NCBI GenBank assembly: GCA_902826215.1
Contig: CADEDY010000011.1
Location: 1-64,000 of the forward strand
DNA from: an uncultured Bacteroidota bacterium
Lineage (GTDB): Bacteria > Bacteroidota > Bacteroidia > Flavobacteriales_F > PHOS-HE28
Reading direction: 5' to 3'
DNA length: 64,000 bases
Position 1 is the stretch's first letter. The number at the start of each line of letters is the position of its first letter. Position numbers and translations under genes: made by a program. Positions 18,828 to 26,317 of the stretch are shown one piece after another. Under the pieces are notes generated by a model. The model did not search any database. It was not told where the DNA came from and saw only the letters and a list, made by a program, of their open reading frames with translations.

Positions 18828-19154
18828 TCATTGGAGCACAGCACCGATGATGGCCACAAGGACAAGTAGCCCAACAAGAATGAGAACACTCCACCGCAAC
18901 AACCCGTCCGCCATGAACCGGGAACGATACCTGCCGATCACGGTGTAATTGACACGGACCGCTTGTTCGCGATGGCGCTGCTTCACCCCCACAAGAAAAG
19001 GAGGGCCGCCATGTGGGTCCGTTTCGAACGGAATATCAGCCGTATTCAAACCAGCTATGAACTCACTCGCCTGCCGTTGATCCGGAAAGCGGAAAACCAT
19101 CCACAGAGGATCTTCCGGATGGTCGTCGAAGTTTGTCAGGTTGAGCAAGGCCAT
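18828..19154 (-). CDS. Small protein with a DUF2007-like head and a C-terminal membrane helix
   Basis: 108 residues. The first 60 residues form a compact alpha/beta unit (WMVFRFPDQRQASEFIAGLN, then IPFETDPHGGPPFLVGVKQ) that resembles the DUF2007 signal-transducing domain. A basic linker follows, then one hydrophobic helix at about residues 86-107 that ends the protein. A C-terminal anchor with the domain in the cytosol is the likely topology. The gene begins 13 nt after the nitroreductase stop, so the two form an operon. The family resemblance is weak and no function is claimed. Confidence 0.65.
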   Translation of the reverse strand: MALLNLTNFDDHPEDPLWMVFRFPDQRQASEFIAGLNTADIPFETDPHGGPPFLVGVKQRHREQAVRVNYTVIGRYRSRFMADGLLRWSVLILVGLLVLVAIIGAVLQ

Positions 19155-19167
19155 GGTCGCACCGGTT

Positions 19168-19755
19168 TCAGCCTTCCACCCACGTGACCAACTGATCCAA
19201 CGGTTTCCGGTAACCCTTTGGCCATTCTGGCGCCGGATAGCCGATGAAGAACAATCCGAGGGCTTGGCCCTGTTCGCTCAGACCCATGTGTTCTCGCATG
19301 CCTTCGCCGGTCATTGCGGCCCCTGTGGCCCAGAAGCCTCCGAGCCCATAGGCAGCACAAGTCAAATGCATGTTCTGCACCGCACAGGCCATCGCCAGTA
19401 GTTCATCCCGTTCACTGATCCGGCCGTTCGGGTCACGTTCCATGCCCAAGCCGATAACGACGGTGCTTTGTAGTGGCCTAAGGGTCACATTGTCGAACTT
19501 CTTCTGCAAGAACTTTTCCTGCGGCGTAATGCGGCGGTATTCTTCACCGAGGAATTGGGAAAGCTTGCTGCGGCCCTCCCCGGTATAGACCGTGAATCGC
19601 CAAGGCTGTGTCATGCCGTGGGTGGGCGCCCAGGTGCCGTTGGTGAGCACCCGTTCCACGATCTCCTTCTGCACCACGCGGTCGCTGTAGTCCTTCGGAT
19701 AGATCGTGCGTCGGGTCCGGATCAGTTCGGTGATCTCGCTCAGGCTGAATTTCAT
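19168..19755 (-). CDS. Nitroreductase family flavoprotein
   Basis: 195 residues from the ATG at 19755; the frame extends upstream to 19809 without family support. It starts FSLSEITELIRTRRTIYPKDYSD, which contains the R-R-T/S FMN-phosphate contact, and has THGMTQPWRFTVYTG (FMN ring and substrate side), then LGMERDPNGR and CAVQNMHLTCAAYGLGGFWATG, the conserved dimer helix and flavin contact. It ends with LFFIGYPAPEWPKGYRKPLD, the usual family C-terminus. Such homodimers reduce nitroaromatics or quinones with NAD(P)H; the physiological substrate is unknown. The first gene of a two-gene operon with the small membrane protein at 18828. Confidence 0.88.
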   Translation of the reverse strand: MKFSLSEITELIRTRRTIYPKDYSDRVVQKEIVERVLTNGTWAPTHGMTQPWRFTVYTGEGRSKLSQFLGEEYRRITPQEKFLQKKFDNVTLRPLQSTVVIGLGMERDPNGRISERDELLAMACAVQNMHLTCAAYGLGGFWATGAAMTGEGMREHMGLSEQGQALGLFFIGYPAPEWPKGYRKPLDQLVTWVEG

Positions 19756-19842
19756 GGGAATGCAAAGTTGCCGGGGTGCAAAGAGACGAACTAGGACCGG
19801 CTTCTGCACTTTGGGGCAGCGTTCTGCTTCTTCCCCACGTCA

Positions 19843-19850
19843 TACCTTCG
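19843..19850 (+). promoter_or_regulatory. -7-like element TACCTTCG upstream of the T9SS gene at 19871
   Basis: Identical octamer to those at 13895, 25259 and (minus strand) 11707. Here it lies 20 nt before the ATG, leaving room for a short 5' leader. Confidence 0.45.
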
Positions 19851-19870
19851 ACGACTCTAAACCAGAACCT

Positions 19871-20884
19871 ATGGAACTACGATCCTCTTTTTCGTTTCTC
19901 GCTCTTGCCAGCTTCGGCGCAGTGATGGCACAACCCACCATCGATCTCGCGAACAACCAACCCATCAGTGGTCAGGAGTTCGTGCTTCAAACCAGCAACA
20001 CTTGGTCTACCGCCGGCCCTACCGGCGCGAACGTGATGTTCGGGTTCTGGGACCTTTCAGCGACCGGGAACCGGAACTATCGGGTCTTCGATGCCTCCAT
20101 CACCTCTACGGCTGCGACGAGCATTCCAACTGCGAACATGCTCAGTACCGACGGCGGAACGGACACGCTTTTTTGGAACTACGCTGCAGATGGACTCTAT
20201 CAGGTAGGCTCTCGCTCCGGGCTTGAAGGTCTCGTTAGTTACAGCGACCCGATACTGGAGTTGAAGTACCCCTGCACCAACGGAACGACCTGGTCCGATA
20301 TCACCATCGCCAACTACACTTCCCCGTTGGGACCTGCTACCCGGACCGGTACGATCACCGGTGAAGCAGATTCTTACGGTGACCTCGGTCTTCCGGAGGC
20401 GTTCACCTCCAACGTGCTGCGCGTTCATGTTCGTCGCGCGCTGACCGACGTTGCTGCACTGGCCACGGTTCAACGCGTCTCGAATACCTGGTATTTCTTC
20501 GCGGAAACGTCCCCATGGCCCTTGTTGAAATTGGTGGAAGACTCTGTGGTGGTCAACGGTGGAGCTCCGACCGTGACCCGTTCAGCGCAATGGGTCGGTG
20601 GCCCAGGCGGTGTTGGTATCTCGGAATTGAATGCTTCCGACATCCAATTCACGCCATATCCGAACCCAACGACCGGTGTACTGAACATTTCAGCAGAGTT
20701 GTCCGATCTGCGTTCCGTGGAAGTATTCAGCGCAGCAGGACAATTGGTCCGTAGTTCGAATGTCCGTCGGATCGCGAACGCCTCTGGCTTCATGGACCTG
20801 ACCGGATTGCCGAGTGGTGTCTACCAACTGCGCATCACGCAGAATGATGGACGTACGGGATCCCGCCGGATCGTCCTTCAGTGA
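19871..20884 (+). CDS. Secreted protein with T9SS type A C-terminal sorting domain
   Basis: 337 residues from the ATG at 19871. The open frame reaches back to 19706 over the divergent nitroreductase, but the signal peptide MELRSSFSFLALASFGAVMAQ begins here. The mature domain (about 22-250) is beta-rich without recognised family; the segment YRVFDASITSTAATSIPTAN and later strands look like a jelly-roll. The final 75 residues are a clear T9SS sorting domain: FTPYPNPTTGVLNI, VEVFSAAGQLVRS, GLPSGVYQLRI, RRIVLQ. It is a single gene followed by a hairpin at 20904-20930. The cargo role cannot be assigned. Confidence 0.85.
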   Translation: MELRSSFSFLALASFGAVMAQPTIDLANNQPISGQEFVLQTSNTWSTAGPTGANVMFGFWDLSATGNRNYRVFDASITSTAATSIPTANMLSTDGGTDTLFWNYAADGLYQVGSRSGLEGLVSYSDPILELKYPCTNGTTWSDITIANYTSPLGPATRTGTITGEADSYGDLGLPEAFTSNVLRVHVRRALTDVAALATVQRVSNTWYFFAETSPWPLLKLVEDSVVVNGGAPTVTRSAQWVGGPGGVGISELNASDIQFTPYPNPTTGVLNISAELSDLRSVEVFSAAGQLVRSSNVRRIANASGFMDLTGLPSGVYQLRITQNDGRTGSRRIVLQ

Positions 20885-20903
20885 GCGCTCCAATTCATGG
20901 AAT

Positions 20904-20930
20904 GAAGCCCTCGGAAGTTCCGGGGGCTTC
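20904..20930 (+). terminator. Terminator hairpin after the T9SS gene
   Basis: GAAGCCCTCGG (20904-20914) pairs with CCGGGGGCTTC (20920-20930) with one G-T pair and a 5-nt loop, 20 nt after the stop codon. The stem has the same CCCCC/GGGGG core plus GAAG/CTTC ends as the terminator at 15715-15748. Confidence 0.75.
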
Positions 20931-20975
20931 GTCGTTCTTGGAAGAGTCGCTTGAACAACACCCATGCTGCGGTGT

Positions 20976-20983
20976 TACCTTTC
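20976..20983 (+). promoter_or_regulatory. -7-like element TACCTTTC, 4 nt before the VWA gene ATG
   Basis: TACCTTTC is followed by ACAC and the ATG at 20988. A CTTG at 20950-20953 could be a -33 element at a slightly long distance of 22 nt. The element argues for the 20988 start over the in-frame ATG at 20964. Confidence 0.45.
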
Positions 20984-20987
20984 ACAC

Positions 20988-22079
20988 ATGCTCGGCCATC
21001 GTTTCGGCAAATTCGTTCCCCCTTCGGACGACCGTACGCCTTTTCAGAAGTTGCTGCCCCTTTTCTTGGAGTTGCTCACCCACACCAGCGGCGATGTGGA
21101 AGAAGCCTTGGATTGGATGGATCAGTTGGACAAGGAGCACGATGTGTGGACCAAGGAATATGGCCGCAAGGAATTCGAAGCGGATCTGCGTATGAACGGA
21201 ATGGTGGGCGATCGGCCGGACAAAGGCGGAAAGACACCATTGACCGGCAAGGCGGAAAAGATGATCCGTGAACGCGCGCTGGATCAGGTGTTCGGGAAAC
21301 TGAAGAAGAGCGATCGCGGTGATCACGGTCTGCGACGTGGTGGCCAAGGTGACGAGGTGACCGGTGATCGACGCAGCTACCGTTTCGGCGATCGCATGGA
21401 ACAAGTGGCCATGAGCGACAGCATCCGGAACGCGCAGCAACGCGGGTTGGATGACCTGCAATTGCGTGAGGACGATCTGGAGGTCCTGGAAACGGAGCAT
21501 CAGAGCGCTTGTGCCACGGTGCTCATGATCGACATCAGCCACAGCATGATCCTGTATGGCGAAGACCGCATCACACCGGCCAAGAAGGTGGCCATGGCCC
21601 TCGCCGAATTGATCAAGCGGCGTTTTCCGAAGGATACTTTGGACATCGTCGTGTTCGGTAACGATGCATGGCAAGTGAGCCTGAAGGATCTGCCCTACCT
21701 GCAAGTAGGACCCTATCATACGAACACCGTTGCTGGGCTCGAACTCGCCATGGATCTGCTGCGTCGACGGAAGCTGAAGAACCGCCGCATCGTCATGATC
21801 ACCGATGGCAAGCCGAGCTGCATCAAGCGCGATGGGGAGTATTACATGAACAGTTTCGGGTTGGACGACTTCATCGTTGCACGCACCTTGGATGCTGCCG
21901 TGCGTGCGCGGAAGGCAGGTATTCCGATCACCACGTTCATGATCGCGCAGGATCATTACCTCCAGCGCTTCATCGAGAAATTCACCGATGCCAATCAGGG
22001 CCGAGCATTCTACACCGGCTTGCAAGGCCTGGCCGATATGGTTTTTCGTGATCACGCGAACAACCGCAGAACAAACTAA
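20988..22079 (+). CDS. VWA domain protein, partner of the adjacent AAA+ ATPase
   Basis: 363 residues. The N-terminal 150 residues are charged and mostly helical (LGHRFGKFVPPSDDRTPF, EEALDWMDQLDKEHDVWTKEY). The von Willebrand A domain follows from about residue 170 with an intact MIDAS: DISHSM (D-x-S-x-S), the later Thr in HTNTVAGLELAMDLL and the Asp in MITDGKPS. Such proteins work with MoxR/BchI-type ATPases, as in magnesium chelatase (BchD/BchI) and the RavA-ViaA and NorQ-NorD pairs, to insert metals or remodel protein complexes. The AAA+ gene begins 37 nt downstream. No chlorophyll or cobalamin genes are nearby, so true chelatase activity is unlikely. The client is unknown. Confidence 0.85.
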   Translation: MLGHRFGKFVPPSDDRTPFQKLLPLFLELLTHTSGDVEEALDWMDQLDKEHDVWTKEYGRKEFEADLRMNGMVGDRPDKGGKTPLTGKAEKMIRERALDQVFGKLKKSDRGDHGLRRGGQGDEVTGDRRSYRFGDRMEQVAMSDSIRNAQQRGLDDLQLREDDLEVLETEHQSACATVLMIDISHSMILYGEDRITPAKKVAMALAELIKRRFPKDTLDIVVFGNDAWQVSLKDLPYLQVGPYHTNTVAGLELAMDLLRRRKLKNRRIVMITDGKPSCIKRDGEYYMNSFGLDDFIVARTLDAAVRARKAGIPITTFMIAQDHYLQRFIEKFTDANQGRAFYTGLQGLADMVFRDHANNRRTN

Positions 22080-22116
22080 CGAACCCGTGTACCCAAGATC
22101 CATTGGGTCAACATAC

Positions 22117-23610
22117 ATGATGATCAGCGCCAAGACCCTAGGAGAATTGAAGCAAAGCGGCTACCGCAGTCGCAGCATCAAGGAAGAGCTCCGCACCAAC
22201 CTCATCGCCCGCATTCGATCGAAGCAACCGCTTTTCGTTGGCATCCACGGGTACGATGAAACGGTGATCCCCGCTTTGGAGCGTGCCATCCTAGCTGGTC
22301 ATTCCATCAACCTGCTGGGCCTGCGGGGACAGGCCAAGACGCGCATGGCGAGGGCCTTGGTGGAACTGCTCGATGAGTGGATGCCGATCGTGGAAGGCAG
22401 TGAGATCAACGATGATCCATTGGCGCCGATCTCGCGCTTCGCACAACAGCTTGTTGCAGCAAAGGGAGATTCCACACCTGTTGCGTGGGTGCATCGTTCG
22501 CAGCGCTACACCGAAAAGCTTGCAACCCCCGATGTCACTGTAGCGGACCTCATCGGGGATAGTGATCCCATCAAGGCGGCAAACCTTAAGCTTGACTACA
22601 GCGATGAACGCGTGATCCACTTCGGTCTGATCCCACGAAGTCACCGTGGCATATTCGTGATCAACGAATTGCCCGATCTGCAGCCGCGCATCCAAGTGGC
22701 GCTGTTCAACATCCTGCAAGAAGGCGACATCCAGATCCGTGGTTTCAAACTGCGCTTACCACTGGATGTGCAATTCGTCTTCACCGCGAACCCCGAGGAC
22801 TATACGAACCGAGGGGCCATCATCACGCCGCTGAAGGACCGAATCGGATCGCAGATACTCACGCACTACCCACCGACCCTGGAAATGGGCATGGCGATCA
22901 CGGCCCAAGAGATCCGGTCTTCCGAGGAGCAAAGCACACGTGTACGTGTCCCCGATCTCATTCGCGTGCTCATTGAACGTATCGCTTGGGAGGCGCGCGA
23001 CAGCGAGTTCGTAGATCGGAAGAGCGGTGTAAGTGCGCGCCTAACGATCAGTGCTCTGGAGAATGTCATCAGTGCGGCGGAGCGTCGCGCGCTTCGCAAC
23101 GGAGAGGAGCGCACCGTCGTTCGAATGGGTGATCTGCAAGCCGTTGTTCCGGCCATCACCGGGAAGATCGAACTGGTCTATGAAGGGGAGCAGGAGGGGC
23201 CCGAGAAGATCGCACAGCATCTCTTGGGTCTTGCAGTGCGGAACGTGTTCGCAGAACTCTTCCCGGACCCGGCCCGTTCACGTCGTCCGGCGAAGCAAGG
23301 AGCTGCTTCGACACGCCCCGATCCGTACCAAGAGATCGTGTCCTACTTCGAAGAACACGATCTGGATCTTCGATTCGATGCGAAGAACGCTGAATACGCC
23401 AAAGCGTTGAAGGGTATTCGAGGTCTAGGCGATCTGGTGAAAAGGCACCACGACTACCTGGATGCCGAAGAGAACTTGCTTTGGAGCGAATTCGTACTTC
23501 ACGGATTGGCGGAGCACAGCCGTGTCGGACGCTCCTTGCACGCAGGTCAGACGCACTTCGGAGACCTTGTGGGTAGCATGCTGCCGAGCGGGAACGAGGA
23601 CCCGGAGTGA
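22117..23610 (+). CDS. AAA+ ATPase of the MoxR/magnesium-chelatase subunit I group
   Basis: 497 residues from the ATG at 22117 (a second ATG follows at 22120; the frame itself opens at 21988 inside the VWA gene). After a short helical head comes the ATPase core. The P-loop is the unusual LLGLRGQAKTRMARAL (G-x-x-G-Q-A-K-T, not the usual GxxGxGKS/T). Walker B is IFVINELPDL, with Asn-Glu instead of Asp-Glu. Sensor 1 is FTANPEDYTNRG, and helix-2 insert and lid regions follow. The C-terminal 150 residues are helical. Bacteroidota homologues are usually annotated magnesium chelatase. Paired with the VWA protein upstream, it most likely forms an ATP-driven remodelling machine. Confidence 0.85.
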   Translation: MMISAKTLGELKQSGYRSRSIKEELRTNLIARIRSKQPLFVGIHGYDETVIPALERAILAGHSINLLGLRGQAKTRMARALVELLDEWMPIVEGSEINDDPLAPISRFAQQLVAAKGDSTPVAWVHRSQRYTEKLATPDVTVADLIGDSDPIKAANLKLDYSDERVIHFGLIPRSHRGIFVINELPDLQPRIQVALFNILQEGDIQIRGFKLRLPLDVQFVFTANPEDYTNRGAIITPLKDRIGSQILTHYPPTLEMGMAITAQEIRSSEEQSTRVRVPDLIRVLIERIAWEARDSEFVDRKSGVSARLTISALENVISAAERRALRNGEERTVVRMGDLQAVVPAITGKIELVYEGEQEGPEKIAQHLLGLAVRNVFAELFPDPARSRRPAKQGAASTRPDPYQEIVSYFEEHDLDLRFDAKNAEYAKALKGIRGLGDLVKRHHDYLDAEENLLWSEFVLHGLAEHSRVGRSLHAGQTHFGDLVGSMLPSGNEDPE

Positions 23611-23619
23611 ACCCGAAAG

Positions 23620-24687
23620 CTATGGTGCTGAGAACGCGGGGTTCGTCAGGAACTCCTCGTCCGTCAACGTATTCAGGAATTCGAGGAGGTTGGACTGCTC
23701 TTCCAAGGAGAAGCTGTAACCGCTCGTTGAGAAGTTGTGCATCGCGGTATCGATGTTCGGGCTGTTGTGGGCCGTATGGCTGCGGTAGAACTGCACCACC
23801 GAAAGCAGATCAGCGAACCGGCCATCGTGCATGTACGGTGCGGTAACAGCGATGTTGCGCAAACTCGTGGTCTTGAACTTGTAATAGTCCGAAGTCAAGC
23901 CGGTGACCGCGCCAAGTCCTGGATCCTCAGGGGCAAGGTCCAAGCCGTTGTTGCGCATCACGTCGTCCGTGAAATTCCCGATCGTATGGCAGCGATCGCA
24001 GTTCCCACGTCGCGTGTACAGGTCGAGTCCGTCCTTCGCTGCTTGACTGATGGCATTGGTGTCACCACCATACCAGTAGCGGTCGAATGGGCTGTTGAAC
24101 GATACCAGTGTGCGTTCGAATTGGGCAATGGCCTGCGTGATCCGGATGCTATCGATCTGCGGAGAACCGAAAGCAGCCGCGAACAGGTCGGCGTAGGTCG
24201 GAATGGATCGCAGCCGATCCTCAACGACCGGCCACGTATTGCGCATCTCGATCGGGTTGGTCACCGGGTCGTGGGCCTGATCTTCCAATGTCGTTCGGCG
24301 ACCATCCCAGAAGAAATGACGACTCCAACCGAGGTTCACGATGGCCATGGCGTTACGGTCCCCGATGCTTCCGTCCGTTCCAACACTGAACTGTCTCGGG
24401 TCGCTGAACCCGTGTGATTGCACATGGCAGGTTGCACAGGACATGGTCCCATCGTCGCTCAGTTCCTTCTCATAGAACAGCTTTCGCCCCAGGGCGACAC
24501 CCTCTACAGTGAGCGGGTTGTCCGTTGCTTCTAGCATCGGACCGATGGAATCCACGACCCAACTCGGCAGTTCCAGAACATACGGGGTGCCCACTGGACC
24601 GGTATACACGCTCGGATCCTTGCGACATCCGAACAGGACTGCGACGGCGAGCAAGGTCCATAATACAGGTCGCATGGCTTTCGGCAT
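23620..24687 (-). CDS. Di-haem cytochrome c peroxidase (MauG/CcpA family) lipoprotein
   Basis: 355 residues. The N-terminus carries a lipoprotein signal (RPVLWTLLAVAVLFGC, lipid Cys near residue 21). Two c-type haem sites are present: SCATCHVQSHGF (C-x-x-C-H) in the N-terminal domain and NCDRCHTIGNFTD in the C-terminal domain. The segments YEKELSDDGTMSCATCH, NLGWSRHFFWDGR and LRNIAVTAPYMHDGRF are typical of bacterial cytochrome c peroxidases, in which a low-potential haem activates hydrogen peroxide and a high-potential haem takes electrons. It should act in the periplasm, tethered by lipid. A CAGTTTTG sequence 4 nt before the start resembles the -7 element with one mismatch. It is monocistronic and convergent with the AAA+ gene. 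Confidence 0.92.
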   Translation of the reverse strand: MPKAMRPVLWTLLAVAVLFGCRKDPSVYTGPVGTPYVLELPSWVVDSIGPMLEATDNPLTVEGVALGRKLFYEKELSDDGTMSCATCHVQSHGFSDPRQFSVGTDGSIGDRNAMAIVNLGWSRHFFWDGRRTTLEDQAHDPVTNPIEMRNTWPVVEDRLRSIPTYADLFAAAFGSPQIDSIRITQAIAQFERTLVSFNSPFDRYWYGGDTNAISQAAKDGLDLYTRRGNCDRCHTIGNFTDDVMRNNGLDLAPEDPGLGAVTGLTSDYYKFKTTSLRNIAVTAPYMHDGRFADLLSVVQFYRSHTAHNSPNIDTAMHNFSTSGYSFSLEEQSNLLEFLNTLTDEEFLTNPAFSAP

Positions 24688-24760
24688 ACTGCAAAACTGA
24701 TCCTTCCTGTTGAAAGAGTGTGGGCACTTCCAAAGATGTCGTTGGACTCCCAGGAACCGT

Positions 24761-25174
24761 TCAGTCCTGTGCCATACGGTGATAGTCGCCGTAATCCTCG
24801 TCCATCTTCCGTTTCACTTGATGCATGCGGTTACCAATGACGGCCAATTCCTTGTGGCCGTGATCGATCAACCACTTCATGTCTTCTTCGCTTCCGTCGC
24901 CGGTCAATGCCACGTGCTTCAGAACGGACATGCCATTGTGTTCCAGCCAACCCAGCGCGGTCTTATCGCCTTCAATACCGGTGATGACGGCCATGAGATG
25001 CGGATGCCCGTTATCCATGAGCCATTGCCTGGCGTCCTTCTTGTTCCGCAAAGCGAAGGTGAAAATGCCCAGTTCGGGATAGCCGTTCTTGATCAGCCAA
25101 TCACGCAACCCGGCATTCCCCATGATCGCTTCGCCCCATGCGAGCAGGATCTTGGCAGGGAATTCGGTGCGCAT
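24761..25174 (-). CDS. Unknown protein built of four 25-residue WL-x2-N/H-G repeats
   Basis: 137 residues from the ATG at 25174. The open frame extends to 25516 on the minus strand but that part overlies the divergent TPR gene. The tryptophans at positions 26, 51, 76 and 101 are exactly 25 residues apart, each starting a unit W-L-x-x-[NH]-G-x-x-x-L: WLIKNGYPEL, WLMDNGHPHL, WLEHNGMSVL, WLIDHGHKEL. Each unit is followed by a hydrophobic helix and a charged turn, so a small alpha-solenoid is likely, with some likeness to ankyrin repeats but without their TPLH signature. There is no signal peptide, so it is cytosolic. A TAACTTTG promoter element lies upstream at 25230-25223. No function is assigned. 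Confidence 0.75.
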   Translation of the reverse strand: MRTEFPAKILLAWGEAIMGNAGLRDWLIKNGYPELGIFTFALRNKKDARQWLMDNGHPHLMAVITGIEGDKTALGWLEHNGMSVLKHVALTGDGSEEDMKWLIDHGHKELAVIGNRMHQVKRKMDEDYGDYHRMAQD

Positions 25175-25222
25175 CTTTTGAAGTACTGAATGGCGTTGAC
25201 GAATACCGGAACGCTTCGGCCA

Positions 25223-25230
25223 CAAAGTTA
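25223..25230 (-). promoter_or_regulatory. -7 element TAACTTTG for the 25-residue-repeat gene
   Basis: On the minus strand TAACTTTG (25230-25223) is a perfect match to TAnnTTTG and lies 48 nt before the ATG at 25174. It is set back to back with the element of the divergent TPR gene at 25259-25266. Confidence 0.5.
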
Positions 25231-25258
25231 TTCCATGTGCCAAGCGGTTGGGGAAGAA

Positions 25259-25266
25259 TACCTTCG
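25259..25266 (+). promoter_or_regulatory. -7-like element TACCTTCG, 4 nt before the TPR gene ATG
   Basis: TACCTTCG is followed by TAGC and the ATG at 25271. A TGTG at 25236-25239 lies 19 nt upstream and is one mismatch from the -33 TTTG. It supports the 25271 start, where a signal peptide begins. Confidence 0.55.
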
Positions 25267-25270
25267 TAGC

Positions 25271-26296
25271 ATGCATAGGAGGATCCTTTCTGCCGTGTTG
25301 GTGCTGGTCGCGTGCACGGCACAAGCGCAGTTCGAGAAAGCGGAGGCTACAGTGCGAAAGGCCTTGGCCGATGGTAAGCCGTACAAGGCCATCGCCAGAG
25401 CACAGGCAGCTCTGTCGAAGAAGGATGCACCAGCCGTTTTCCATGTGTTGCGTGCCGATGGCTACAACAGGATCGGTTCGTACGCGAAGGCTTTGAAGGA
25501 TGCGAAAGCAGCGCAACCGGTATTGGGTGATGATGTTGAATTACGGTCGCAGTTCGTTGGGGCCTACCTCGGTCTGGATATGCCCGACAGTGCATTGAGC
25601 TTTTTCGGTGACGCAAAAGGAACGGATCCACAGGTCGAGGAGATTTTCGTCTTCAGGATGGGGTCAACCTACGAGCGGTTGGGTGCTTGGCGAGAAGCTA
25701 TAGAGGTCTTCGACGAAGGGGTGAAGGCGTTCCCCGATTCTCCGAGAATGCTGCGTGAACGGGGATCGTGCCATGCCATGCTGGGTGATTCCGCGAAGGC
25801 TCGTGTGGATCTGGATAGGGCCATTGAGTTGGCTCCGCGCGACGCCGTGAACTACAACAGTCGAGGGTTCTACCGTTACGCGCTTTTCGGTGATCATGCC
25901 CGCGCCGTGGCGGACATGGATCGAGCGATCAAACAGGATCCGAACTATGGTTATGCGTTCAGCAATCGCGGGTGGAGCAGATACAAGCTGGGCGAGGTGG
26001 ACAAGGCGAAGAAGGATCTCCTCCTAGCATTGAAGAAGAACCCGGAGAACGCATACGCCTACCGCAGCTTGGGCGTGATAGGGATCGAAACGGGTGAGAT
26101 CGATAGAGGCTGCGAGCGTTTGCACGACGCCTTGAAGCACGGATTCGCCAAGCGTTACGGAACAGAAGTGGAGGAGTTGATCAACGTGCATTGTGGAACC
26201 ACGGTTCCTGTTGTGGAACCTGTTCCGGTGATCGCGCCGGTAGCACCAGCGAATGCCCCGGGCGGCCGAACTTCTCCTCCGGGGAACGCGCCTTAG
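25271..26296 (+). CDS. Secreted or periplasmic tetratricopeptide repeat protein
   Basis: 341 residues from the ATG at 25271 (the frame opens at 25190). The signal peptide MHRRILSAVLVLVACTAQAQ is cleaved near residue 20; Cys15 is followed by TAQAQ, so lipid attachment is less likely than ordinary cleavage. About seven TPR-like helical pairs follow, the clearest being SVYERLGAWREAIEVFDEGVK-type units at about 130-160 and AVNYNSRGFYRYALFGDHARAVADMDRAI, then YGYAFSNRGWSRYKLGEVDKAKKDL and YAYRSLGVIGIETGEIDRGCERL. TPR proteins act as binding scaffolds. A Pro/Ala-rich low-complexity tail (from about 315) ends the protein. The SDR gene starts 21 nt later, but a functional link is not evident. Confidence 0.8.
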   Translation: MHRRILSAVLVLVACTAQAQFEKAEATVRKALADGKPYKAIARAQAALSKKDAPAVFHVLRADGYNRIGSYAKALKDAKAAQPVLGDDVELRSQFVGAYLGLDMPDSALSFFGDAKGTDPQVEEIFVFRMGSTYERLGAWREAIEVFDEGVKAFPDSPRMLRERGSCHAMLGDSAKARVDLDRAIELAPRDAVNYNSRGFYRYALFGDHARAVADMDRAIKQDPNYGYAFSNRGWSRYKLGEVDKAKKDLLLALKKNPENAYAYRSLGVIGIETGEIDRGCERLHDALKHGFAKRYGTEVEELINVHCGTTVPVVEPVPVIAPVAPANAPGGRTSPPGNAP

Positions 26297-26317
26297 CCAA
26301 CAGAATTCATCACGACC

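Noticed and set aside
17995-18894. Longer version of the beta-barrel protein starting at 18894
   Set aside because: The first 49 residues are Cys/Pro-rich and precede a perfectly good signal peptide beginning at 18747.
24761-25516. 251-residue extension of the repeat protein
   Set aside because: The added N-terminal part overlies the TPR gene on the other strand, is Cys/Arg-rich and lacks repeats. The ATG at 25174 is preferred.
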